Source: Bacteroidales bacterium (GTDB taxonomy: Bacteria > Bacteroidota > Bacteroidia > Bacteroidales > Tenuifilaceae). From it: a stretch of DNA of 23,143 nucleotides. Position 1 is the stretch's first letter. Every line of letters starts with the position of its first letter. The stretch spans positions 17,156 through 40,298 of the forward strand of contig DQHR01000045.1 of NCBI GenBank assembly GCA_003531155.1, read 5' to 3'. Shown here one piece after another: positions 5,639 to 13,003 of the stretch. The notes under the pieces were generated by a model. That model was not told the DNA's origin. It ran no database searches and saw nothing but the letters and a program-made list of their open reading frames with translations. The position numbers were made by a program, and so were the translations under genes.

Positions 5639-8014
5639 TTAGAACCCAAGCGCATCCATTAACTTTTCGTTCAATTTCCGATTTTTTCCTTTATAAGGGT
5701 GACAATGAATGTGAATGGCAGGATTGAAGTTCAATTCAATTATTGCATAGTTATTTGGTGTTGCTTCTTTGGTATAATCTTTAATTATCATATCTAATCC
5801 TGTAATCCTTACGTTTAAAGCCTTTGCCGCATTAACGGCAATTTGCTTGTAGGAGTATGGAATATCGTCAGTATAATCAATACTATCGCCACCAGTGCTA
5901 ATGTTTGAGTTTTCACGAAGGAACACAATCTCATCTTTGGTTGGTATGTAATCGAAGTTTTTGCCTTGTGCATTGAGGAACATGGCCTCTGCTTCGCCAA
6001 GGGCGATTTTCTCAAGTGGCGTTTTGTATCCTTTACCTCTTAATGGATCTTGATTTTTAAGTTGAACCAACTCACTTATGGATAATTTACCATCTCCCAC
6101 CACATTCGCTGGTACACGGTGAAGGATACCAACAACTTTATCGTCGATTACAAAAACTCTAAATTCCTTGCCTTCTATAAACTCTTCGATTAGAACTGTT
6201 GTATCATTTTCAAAGGCAATATCAATGGCACGATCAAATACTGTTAAATCAAGATTATCTTTTAGGATTGTGATTCCGATGCCAAAATTGGTTTGGTTTG
6301 GTTTTATTACTATAGGTTTACCTTTGAAAAATAGGAAATCGGCTTTCGCTTTTTCAGGATCGCTGTATTCCAATCCTTTTGGGGTGCGAATTCCATTCTC
6401 GTCAAGTATTTTCTTGGTTACCAGTTTGTTTTCCATGGCAAGTATACTGGCATAGTTGTCCAACGATGTTTTAGTTGCCTGCTTAACATATTGAGTATTG
6501 CAATTTCGACTTAACCTTACAAAGTTTTCTTTCCTGTCGAGTATTTCAAATGAAACGCCTCTTTTCACTGCCTCTCGCAACAGCAGTTGTGTGGATAGCT
6601 CCATATCTTCAAGCCCAACGAAGTTGTAATTCTTTTCTCGACTTTCTTTTAAAAAGGTTTGGGACTGCTTCATGTGGAAAGGAACATATCCCATTTTTAA
6701 AACGCCATCCAAAACATCATAAACTCTACGTTTTTTCGGTTCTTCAATTAATTCAGTGGCTTTAAAGATAGCCTTTGCATACTCCGTTTTGCTGATTGAA
6801 TTATTTTGGAATAGGCTTTGGATTTTTTGAATTTGCTGTTTTGCCTCGCTCCATATATTTATGTATTTACCCGATTGCTCGTGGATAAATGGCATTGAAT
6901 TTAATCCATACAGAGAGACGTATCCATGATAATTGTTTGCCGTTGCCTGTGCTTGTGCATCAAAGGAATCGGGTTCATCAGTTAGCAAGCCATATAAGGC
7001 TAAAGCATGAAGGAAATGCAAGGCTTCTTCAGTTATCCCTGCCTTCGATAATGGATCAATGTCTACAAACCTGATTTCAATATATGTAATATGGTTTTGG
7101 TCTTTAATAAATTTTGGGCGAATTGGAGTGTATAGCTCTTTTGAAGAGGTAATTATTCCCCCTTTAATCATTTTCTCAACACTATGCTTAAAAGCAGGGA
7201 CACTACTGTAGTCGGGATAAAGTTCACCAAAGTTCTGATACCCATAACAGCTGTTTCGAATCGACAGCCCAATTACGTGCCTATCAATTTTTTCAGGAGC
7301 AAGTTTGCACCTTAGTTCCATGGATGAATCAACCACTGGGCTACTACCGTAGAGCAAAACGTACAACCATCGCAACCTAAGCATCTGGCGGATAACTTTT
7401 AAGTACGCCTCATCATTAAACTCATTGAAGTTTAATGAGGTATTGCTTTGAGTGTATAGTAGTTGTAATAGTTTTTCGCTAAAAGAAAAATTGAAATGAA
7501 TACCTGAGAATAGCTGGTTTTTGGGCCCATACTTTTGAGCCAAAAACTCCCGATATTGTTGTGCCTCCTTGCCTTCCTCATCGTATTGGGCAATGGGAAT
7601 CTTCTTATCGTCAGGCAAAACGGGAGGTATGCTTTGTGGCCACAAATACTCATCTTCTAATTCAATGCTAATGATATCATGAACGGTTTCTAAGAAACCC
7701 AACATTTGTTTAATATCTGGCAGGGGAGGTGTTCGCATCTCAATCTGACTTTCAGAGAAGTCGGTTGTGATAAAAGGATGTTTTAGCTTGTTGCCAAAGA
7801 CTCTGGGATGAGGAGTCTGCGCTAGATTCCCTTCTTTATCAACACGAATGTTTTCTTTCTCGATGCCAAATAGCCCTTCAAGCCAGATGTTTCCTTGAAC
7901 ATTGTTGGTTAATTGGGTGAAAATATCAGTTTTTACCTCTTTTGAGGTACTCTTATCTTCAATTCTATCGTTTCCTCTCGATTTCGAAGATTTTACACAA
8001 CATGCTTCTTTCAT
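5639..8014 (-). CDS. gshF: Bifunctional glutamate-cysteine ligase / glutathione synthetase GshF
   Basis: This 791-residue protein would make glutathione in the cytoplasm in two ATP-dependent steps: gamma-glutamylcysteine, then addition of glycine. The GshA-type ligase domain covers ~30-490 (FGIEKENIRV at ~49; FITTDFSESQIEMRTPP; SGIHFNFSFSE). The ATP-grasp domain runs from ~515 to the end (NYASILAMENKLVTKKIL; GKPIVIKPNQTNFGIGIT; VLIEEFIEGKEFRVFVIDDK; IIELNFNPAIHIHCHPYKGK). Its length fits the fused GshF family (about 750-790). The first ~28 residues are extra and hydrophilic, with a CC pair. The ATG overlaps the stop of the MATE gene (ATGA at 8011-8014), so translation is probably coupled. It is the last gene of the marR-GNAT-MATE-gshF operon. 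I see no terminator before the repeats. Confidence 0.95.
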   Translation of the reverse strand: MKEACCVKSSKSRGNDRIEDKSTSKEVKTDIFTQLTNNVQGNIWLEGLFGIEKENIRVDKEGNLAQTPHPRVFGNKLKHPFITTDFSESQIEMRTPPLPDIKQMLGFLETVHDIISIELEDEYLWPQSIPPVLPDDKKIPIAQYDEEGKEAQQYREFLAQKYGPKNQLFSGIHFNFSFSEKLLQLLYTQSNTSLNFNEFNDEAYLKVIRQMLRLRWLYVLLYGSSPVVDSSMELRCKLAPEKIDRHVIGLSIRNSCYGYQNFGELYPDYSSVPAFKHSVEKMIKGGIITSSKELYTPIRPKFIKDQNHITYIEIRFVDIDPLSKAGITEEALHFLHALALYGLLTDEPDSFDAQAQATANNYHGYVSLYGLNSMPFIHEQSGKYINIWSEAKQQIQKIQSLFQNNSISKTEYAKAIFKATELIEEPKKRRVYDVLDGVLKMGYVPFHMKQSQTFLKESREKNYNFVGLEDMELSTQLLLREAVKRGVSFEILDRKENFVRLSRNCNTQYVKQATKTSLDNYASILAMENKLVTKKILDENGIRTPKGLEYSDPEKAKADFLFFKGKPIVIKPNQTNFGIGITILKDNLDLTVFDRAIDIAFENDTTVLIEEFIEGKEFRVFVIDDKVVGILHRVPANVVGDGKLSISELVQLKNQDPLRGKGYKTPLEKIALGEAEAMFLNAQGKNFDYIPTKDEIVFLRENSNISTGGDSIDYTDDIPYSYKQIAVNAAKALNVRITGLDMIIKDYTKEATPNNYAIIELNFNPAIHIHCHPYKGKNRKLNEKLMDALGF

Positions 8015-9354
8015 AGTCGTACCGTGTTATACTTTCTACTAAAAGTTTTAAAAAGAATAATGTATAGCGTTACCAGTATTGTGCCTTTAGCAATACTGCT
8101 AATACTTATGCTCCACCAAACAGATGATAGGGAATTGCTCCATAGATGGATAAAGGCAAATGCCATTGGAATTCTGAGCAGAGTTAATGAGATGCTCGTT
8201 ATTGCTGGAATATTAGTTCTGCCCCAGCCAAAAAACGCACCTGTTGCCATAAGCTCTAAGCACATAAAAAGTTGCGAGTATCCAAGAATTGTCAGGTACT
8301 CTTTTCCCATGGCAAGGCTTTGTTTGTCGCTCAAGAAAATCGAAAATAAGGCTTCGGGAAAAATAATTAAAGCTGCTGATGTTATTAGTCCGATGATAAG
8401 CGCAAGCGTAATGCCTGAGCAGAATACTTTCCACTGGTCATCGTAGTTCTTGGCGCCATAGGCTTTCCCCGATAATGATGATAGAGCAGACATAAATCCT
8501 CCTGCTGTCATGTATGAAATAGCTTCGATTTGGACCCCAACTTTTTGAACAGCGATAGCTGAGGCACCCCAGCTACTTATTATGCGTGCCATTCCGATTG
8601 CAATAATTGTAAACGATACTCTTTGGATTGTAGGACTTATTCCCAGTCTGATTATGTTTTTAAGAAGAACTGACCGGTATGTTATTCCTGTTGGTCTAAG
8701 ATCTTCAGACTGATTTAATTTTCTGTAAAATAGGTATGTTGCAATTGCCTGAGATACAATTGTTCCGATTGCTGCGCCATTTATTCCTAACCCAGCAACA
8801 AAAATCAGTAAGGGATCAAGGGTTATGTTTAGTATAAGTGCGATAGTTGTAATTCGAAACGGTGTTTTGCTATCGCCAGATCCAATAAATATGCTGGTGA
8901 AAAACAAATTTTGTAATAAAAATGGAATGCTCAGCCCTACAATAAGAAGGAAGGTGGCTGCAGCCTTTTCTATTTCAGGATTATTTAGTCCAACAATGCC
9001 AATTGCATATTTTCGCGCTAAAGCCAGAATAAAGTAATAGATTAGTGAGATTATAATAATTGCTTGTATTCCGCTTTTTACATAGCTCTTTGCCAGCATT
9101 ATGTTTTTTTCACCAATGGAGTGTGATACCTTTATTCCTGCTCCAACGGTGAGTATGGCTGAGATGCCCCAACTTAAATTCATGAAAAAGCCAGCCGAAC
9201 CAACTGCTGCCACAGCATCACTGCCTAATCGACCTACAAAAATCATATTAATGAAATTGTATGCCATAGATGTGAATGAGGTAGCAATAACTGGTAATGC
9301 AAGCATTACCAGTTGTTTCATATCGTTTTTAAACCAAGCCTCTTTGATTTGCAT
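8011..9354 (-). CDS. MATE-family multidrug efflux transporter
   Basis: This 447-residue membrane protein has about 12 hydrophobic segments and MATE features: an N-terminal MLALPVIATSFTSMAYNFIN then MIFVGRLGSDAVAAVG, and a repeated second half (GISPTIQRVSFTIIAIGMAR). MATE carriers export organic, usually cationic, compounds in exchange for Na+ or H+ across the inner membrane. The closest subgroup by eye is NorM/DinF-like; the substrate cannot be read from sequence. The start at 9354 lies 3 bp after the GNAT stop, and the stop overlaps the gshF start. It is therefore the export step of a four-gene operon with a regulator, an acetyltransferase and glutathione synthesis. Confidence 0.92.
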   Translation of the reverse strand: MQIKEAWFKNDMKQLVMLALPVIATSFTSMAYNFINMIFVGRLGSDAVAAVGSAGFFMNLSWGISAILTVGAGIKVSHSIGEKNIMLAKSYVKSGIQAIIIISLIYYFILALARKYAIGIVGLNNPEIEKAAATFLLIVGLSIPFLLQNLFFTSIFIGSGDSKTPFRITTIALILNITLDPLLIFVAGLGINGAAIGTIVSQAIATYLFYRKLNQSEDLRPTGITYRSVLLKNIIRLGISPTIQRVSFTIIAIGMARIISSWGASAIAVQKVGVQIEAISYMTAGGFMSALSSLSGKAYGAKNYDDQWKVFCSGITLALIIGLITSAALIIFPEALFSIFLSDKQSLAMGKEYLTILGYSQLFMCLELMATGAFFGWGRTNIPAITSISLTLLRIPMAFAFIHLWSNSLSSVWWSISISSIAKGTILVTLYIILFKTFSRKYNTVRL

Positions 9355-9357
9355 ATT

Positions 9358-9792
9358 TTATATTATGTTCTTAACCATGTAAGTGCATGAGACTGGGCAT
9401 AAACCGTCAAACTCACTACTTTTCTTTATCCCAATAGGGGCTTGGTTTTTATCAGTTACTTTAAACCCTTTTTTTAAAAAGTAATCTTTTGCTGTTGTTG
9501 TAAGAAGGTGTAAGGTTTTTACTTTATTCTCTAAAGCGAATGAGAGAAGATTCTTGTATAGCTCTGCTCCAATCCCTTTGTTGCGAGAACTTGGCTCAAC
9601 GGCAAAAGATCGCAGTAGACCATCAGTTTCGTAAATTTCCAATCCAATGCAGCCAACAATATCTCCCTCGGATTTAGCTACTATGAATTTTATAGGATTA
9701 TCTTTTACATCTGAATTTGGAAGATCGTTTGCAGCCAATAATCTCATTATTGACTCAATGTCTTCCGAATTAGCTTTCAAATATTTTATCAT
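9358..9792 (-). CDS. GNAT N-acetyltransferase, ArsN2-like
   Basis: This 144-residue protein is a single GNAT domain. Motif A is LLRSFAVEPSSRNKGIGAEL, with the acetyl-CoA loop RNKGIG. KTLHLLTTTAKDYFLKKGF and the C-terminal pattern SSEFDGLCPVSCTYM resemble the ArsN2 group, which often sits in arsenic-resistance loci. Related ArsN1 enzymes acetylate arsenic-containing antibiotics; the substrate of ArsN2 is not settled. Two cysteines, CPVSC, lie near the end. It sits 13 bp after marR and 3 bp before the MATE gene. It is firmly a GNAT; the ArsN2 assignment is by remembered family pattern and is moderate. Confidence 0.85.
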   Translation of the reverse strand: MIKYLKANSEDIESIMRLLAANDLPNSDVKDNPIKFIVAKSEGDIVGCIGLEIYETDGLLRSFAVEPSSRNKGIGAELYKNLLSFALENKVKTLHLLTTTAKDYFLKKGFKVTDKNQAPIGIKKSSEFDGLCPVSCTYMVKNII

Positions 9793-9805
9793 TATTTTTT
9801 ATGTG

Positions 9806-10270
9806 CTATTTGCAGCATATTCCATCATTGGAGCGTAGTTGAACCATTCTGTCAACTACCTTTTCAAGTAGTTTAATCAGTTCTTGTTTCTCTGTGTCAG
9901 TTAGTACTGATAAGGTTTCCTCAAAGTACTTATCATTGGTGCTATTGATGTTTTGGCAGATACTTTTGCCTGCCTCGGTTAGCTGGATTGTTGCCATTCT
10001 TCGGTTTTCTGCAGGAATGGTTCTGTCAACTAAACCTACGTTAACAAGGCCATCAACCGTTCTGCTGATAGTACTTTTGTCTAAACCAATAGTTTTTGCC
10101 AATTCAGTAAGCGATTCCTTGCCTTTGTTCTCTATTTCTAGCAGAGTATGACATTGAGCAAGAGTTACCCCATTGCAACACGAATCGCTGTTTTGCATGA
10201 AAAGTTCCCTCTCAAATCTTCGAAGGATTTTTCTAAATTGTTTAACTGTTTGATTGTCTTGTGTTTTCAT
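9806..10270 (-). CDS. MarR-family regulator rich in cysteine
   Basis: This 154-residue winged-helix protein has the MarR layout. The N-terminal helix is FRKILRRFERELFM, the recognition region is LAKTIGLDKSTISRTVDGLV, and the wing is DRTIPAENRRMATIQLTEAG. It has six cysteines: C31-C32 and C40 (SCCNGVTLAQC), one near 111, and a C-terminal C152-C153 pair. Clustered cysteines suggest sensing of thiol-reactive compounds, oxidants or metalloids; this is inference. It is the first gene of the operon with GNAT, MATE and gshF, and so probably controls it by repression of its own promoter. The start at 10270 keeps the full dimerisation helix. Confidence 0.92.
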   Translation of the reverse strand: MKTQDNQTVKQFRKILRRFERELFMQNSDSCCNGVTLAQCHTLLEIENKGKESLTELAKTIGLDKSTISRTVDGLVNVGLVDRTIPAENRRMATIQLTEAGKSICQNINSTNDKYFEETLSVLTDTEKQELIKLLEKVVDRMVQLRSNDGICCK

Positions 10271-10280
10271 TTTTATATGA

Positions 10281-10320
10281 TTGCAAAATAAAACTATTGC
10301 AATTTACAACTATTTTGAAT
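10281..10320. promoter_or_regulatory. Candidate operator upstream of marR
   Basis: An inverted repeat CAAAATA (10284-10290) / TATTTTG (10311-10317) flanks a central palindrome ATTGCAAT (10296-10303), just upstream of the marR start. On the minus strand TTATTTTG (10291-10284) matches the -7 consensus at seven of eight positions, so a repressor bound here would block the promoter. MarR dimers bind such palindromes. No DNA-binding data are available, so this is only a position-based proposal. Confidence 0.4.
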
Positions 10321-10436
10321 TAAAAAAATAAATTGTTGAATTTGTTTTAGAAATTCGCTGGGATCTACATTTTATAGATGCTTACTGAGTGCTTAAAGTA
10401 TTTTGTGGAAAAGGGATAACGAACATCATTACAATT

Positions 10437-10444
10437 TATCTTTG
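10437..10444 (+). promoter_or_regulatory. -7 promoter element of the MEMO-family gene
   Basis: TATCTTTG matches TAnnTTTG exactly and lies 20 bp before the ATG at 10465. A good TTTG box at the expected -33 spacing is not visible. The remainder of the 10271-10464 divergent intergenic stretch holds only AT-rich sequence and the candidate marR operator. Confidence 0.45.
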
Positions 10445-10464
10445 ATTTGCTAAAATCATCAACC

Positions 10465-11562
10465 ATGATTCGAAAACTATTTGCCATTTCCTTTGCTGTA
10501 ACCTGTATATTTTATATAGGATGTAATAGTCAGAAAAGTAAGCACACATTAGTCAGTGTGCGCTCCATGAAAGATACCGTTGGATTTGCCCATTTAGATT
10601 GGCAAGTCGATTCGGTGGTAAAAAGGATAAATAGAACTTACTCCGAGGAAATTACAAAGGTTAACACACCTTCTGATATGGCTTGGCGAGTTGCAATCTG
10701 CCCACACGATGATTATACCTATGCCAGCTGGCAATATCCTGCTTTGCTAAAGAATCTGAAGGCAAAAACTGTAATTATTTTTGGAGTTGCGCACAAAGCT
10801 CGTCAGCTGAATGTTGCCGATCAAATAGTTTTCGATACCTATTCGCACTGGCATGGGCCCTATAAGAATATTAAAGTTTCATCAATTCGAGAGGAGTTGA
10901 TGGCCAATATGCCCAAAGAGTTATATCAGGTGAATGATAGTTTGCAGAAAATTGAGCATTCTGTTGAGAGTATGCTGCCTTTAGTGCAGCATTATAATCG
11001 CGATGTTGAGATAATTTCAATTCTCGTTCCATTCATGGATAGCGAGCGCATGAGCGAAATTTCGAAATCCCTTGCTGCAGCTATTGCCCAATCGATGAAA
11101 ACTCACAATTTGGAATGGGGTAAGGATATTGCATTGCTTATCACCACCGATGCGGTTCACTATGGCGATGAAGATTGGAGTGGTAAGAATATGGCTCCAT
11201 TTGGTGTCGATAGCATTGGCTATAAAAGGGCTGTTGCTCACGAGCATGGAATAATCGATAGTTGCCTTGTTGGTGACTTAGGTTTGGAAAGAATTCAACT
11301 GTTTATCAATAATACCGTTCAACCTAATAACTATCAGGAGTATAAATGGACCTGGTGTGGTAGGTATAGCGTTCCACTGGGATTAATGACAGCACTTGAC
11401 CTACAAGGCGAGGTGGGAGGTGATCCTTTAAAAGGCGAATATATTGGTTACTCAACCAGCATTGATCACAAACCATTACCCGTTGATGATTTGCGAATGG
11501 GAAAAACAGCCATCGCCACAATTCGCCACTGGGTTGGTTATGCTTCGGTTGGTTATAGGTAG
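10465..11562 (+). CDS. MEMO-family (AmmeMemoRadiSam system protein B) lipoprotein
   Basis: The frame opens at a TTG (10447), but the ATG at 10465 starts a lipoprotein signal peptide with lipobox YIGC (C20), giving 365 residues. MEMO-family motifs are all present: CPHDDYTYA (H81), GVAH (H110), EHSVE (164-168), TTDAVHYG (228-235) and WCGRYSVP (C298). In this fold, which is related to class III extradiol dioxygenases, such His/Cys residues bind metal. Many bacterial MEMO proteins are fused or linked to an AMMECR1 domain and a radical SAM enzyme; neither is in this window. The protein is probably anchored in the envelope. The gene ends 1 bp from the convergent gene at 11564. The reaction is unknown. 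Confidence 0.88.
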   Translation: MIRKLFAISFAVTCIFYIGCNSQKSKHTLVSVRSMKDTVGFAHLDWQVDSVVKRINRTYSEEITKVNTPSDMAWRVAICPHDDYTYASWQYPALLKNLKAKTVIIFGVAHKARQLNVADQIVFDTYSHWHGPYKNIKVSSIREELMANMPKELYQVNDSLQKIEHSVESMLPLVQHYNRDVEIISILVPFMDSERMSEISKSLAAAIAQSMKTHNLEWGKDIALLITTDAVHYGDEDWSGKNMAPFGVDSIGYKRAVAHEHGIIDSCLVGDLGLERIQLFINNTVQPNNYQEYKWTWCGRYSVPLGLMTALDLQGEVGGDPLKGEYIGYSTSIDHKPLPVDDLRMGKTAIATIRHWVGYASVGYR

Positions 11563-11563
11563 A

Positions 11564-12355
11564 TTATAATCTTTTTATATCGCTGATTAGCCAGCCAGAG
11601 TTGTTTGTTGATCTTACAAACTCTTCAACCACAATCTCCCATCCAGTGAATGAGATGCGAAAAGTTATCTTTTCTGTGTTGTTCATTGTGATGTGTTTCT
11701 TTTCAATCTCATTTATAAAAAGCAACGTTGATGCAGTAGATTTCGATAGGAGATAGGTTGGGTCCGAAACGCTAATAAGTTTTTTAATGTTGATAAAGCT
11801 GGTCTCGTGGCTATTTGGCGCGATGAAATGCTTAAGGAGACTGTCGGAGTTCATCGCGAAGCAGTCGGTTTCAACGCTATTAATTACCCACTTAGCCGAG
11901 CGATCTGGAAGCACTTCGGGTATTAGCTCGAACTTTGCATGCTTTTTTACCCCTTTATACAAAATCTGTGCATCAACAAAAGCCTTAACCTGACCACTGA
12001 AAAGGTTGATATTTTGAGGGTTTTTCGAGTCATCAACAAAAGCAATAAAATCGCTGCATAATGCCCTGTACGATGAATCCTTTGAATCGATTAACCTCGA
12101 GTCTTCGTTGTTAACTAGATATAAAATGTAGTTTTTACGGGGAATAGCTTTCTTAAACTCATCGGTTATAAGGTTGCCTCTCCAATCGCTTTTGTAGTTA
12201 AATCTATCGATGAATTCGCCGAACTGTTTTACTTGAAGGTAATACTCCTTTGGAGTAATTAGCGTATTGCTAAGAATATCCTTTTGCTGCCCATACGAGT
12301 TATTAGTAAATACTATAAGCAGTAAAAGGATATATTGGAATTGGGCAAATTTCAT
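11564..12355 (-). CDS. Secreted protein of unknown function, last gene of the giant-adhesin cluster
   Basis: This is a 263-residue protein with a signal peptide (MKFAQFQYILLLLIVFTNNS, cleavage near YGQ). I do not recognise the family. A helical start (YYLQVKQFGEFIDRFNY) leads to a beta-rich part: FSGQVKAFVDAQILYKG, then KHAKFELIPE and KWVINSV. That is an NTF2-like layout and may be distantly related to the domain in the two upstream genes. The C-terminus is a second small beta region ending W.ISDIKRL. It starts 3 bp after the stop of the 208-residue gene, so it is co-transcribed. It is probably periplasmic or exported. Confidence 0.75.
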   Translation of the reverse strand: MKFAQFQYILLLLIVFTNNSYGQQKDILSNTLITPKEYYLQVKQFGEFIDRFNYKSDWRGNLITDEFKKAIPRKNYILYLVNNEDSRLIDSKDSSYRALCSDFIAFVDDSKNPQNINLFSGQVKAFVDAQILYKGVKKHAKFELIPEVLPDRSAKWVINSVETDCFAMNSDSLLKHFIAPNSHETSFINIKKLISVSDPTYLLSKSTASTLLFINEIEKKHITMNNTEKITFRISFTGWEIVVEEFVRSTNNSGWLISDIKRL

Positions 12356-12358
12356 GTA

Positions 12359-12985
12359 CTAAACTTTCTTTGTTTCGGTGGCTTTAATATTGCCAAGGAA
12401 TACTTTCCACTTTTTCTCGTTGAAGAACTTATCCTCAACAAGGTCGATAACAATTTCGATTTCCTTTTTGGTAACATCTCGATACGAAATGTTATCGCCA
12501 GTAAAGCCTGTGAACTCTTGGATAACTGTTGCCGAGGAGTAGTAACGACCATCAGGCCCTTTAGTAAAACTTGATATATAAACCAGATCGTAGAATTTGA
12601 TAACAACGGCAGTGAATGGCAATGATTTAAGCCTAGCAAGGTATTTCTCCATTGGGCGCGATTGTATTGCAACCGAACCATCAGGCGAAATTACTGAGGT
12701 TTGCATTTCGGCTCCTTTGAAGAATAGTTTTAATGCTTCCTTCTCAGCCATATTGCGCTTTTCGGCAGGTTGCTCTTTGCTGCCAATGGTAACGATGTGT
12801 TGTTGGAATTCATCAACTTTCTGTTTGGTTTGCTCTTTGAATACCTCAATATCGGCATCGGATAGGTTGATCTCATCAACAATTTTCGCCTCTTTACTGC
12901 TTATTGCTGTTTTGGTTGGTTCTTGAGCATTTCCGGCAAGGAAAAATCCAATGAACAATAATGTTAATAAATATCTCATCTTCAT
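12359..12985 (-). CDS. Small secreted protein sharing a domain with the adjacent barrel protein
   Basis: This is a 208-residue protein with signal peptide MKMRYLLTLLFIGFFLAGNA|Q. ATG at 12985 and at 12979 are both possible starts. The mature part has an amphipathic helix (FKEQTKQKVDEFQQHI), then a helix-strand pattern (ALKLFFKGAEMQTSVIS; YLARLKSLPF) and strands (GRYYSSATVIQEFTGF; KKWKVFLGNIKA). By eye this aligns with the duplicated soluble domain of the upstream outer-membrane protein (GLFKDSTMNVANDI; YQKNIVASYPEGI; DKYYINGYIDKFFSG). I do not recognise a named family. The 18-bp and 3-bp gaps to its neighbours put it inside the four-gene run. Confidence 0.78.
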   Translation of the reverse strand: MKMRYLLTLLFIGFFLAGNAQEPTKTAISSKEAKIVDEINLSDADIEVFKEQTKQKVDEFQQHIVTIGSKEQPAEKRNMAEKEALKLFFKGAEMQTSVISPDGSVAIQSRPMEKYLARLKSLPFTAVVIKFYDLVYISSFTKGPDGRYYSSATVIQEFTGFTGDNISYRDVTKKEIEIVIDLVEDKFFNEKKWKVFLGNIKATETKKV

Positions 12986-13003
12986 ATCTTTATTATTCTT
13001 AAA

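Noticed and set aside
5461..5727. Plus-strand open frame overlapping the repeats and the gshF 3' end
   Set aside because: It runs antisense into gshF and across both repeats, and has low-complexity composition; treated as a shadow.
8024..8446. Plus-strand open frame of 140 codons
   Set aside because: It is antisense to the MATE gene; its hydrophobic runs mirror the membrane segments of that gene.
11562..11575. GATTATAATC palindrome followed by T residues as a terminator between convergent genes
   Set aside because: It has no loop and only A/T-rich pairs overlapping both stop regions; too weak to call.
12352..12681. Minus-strand open frame of 109 codons overlapping the 208-residue gene
   Set aside because: It is an alternative frame of the signal-peptide-bearing 208-residue gene, with biased composition.
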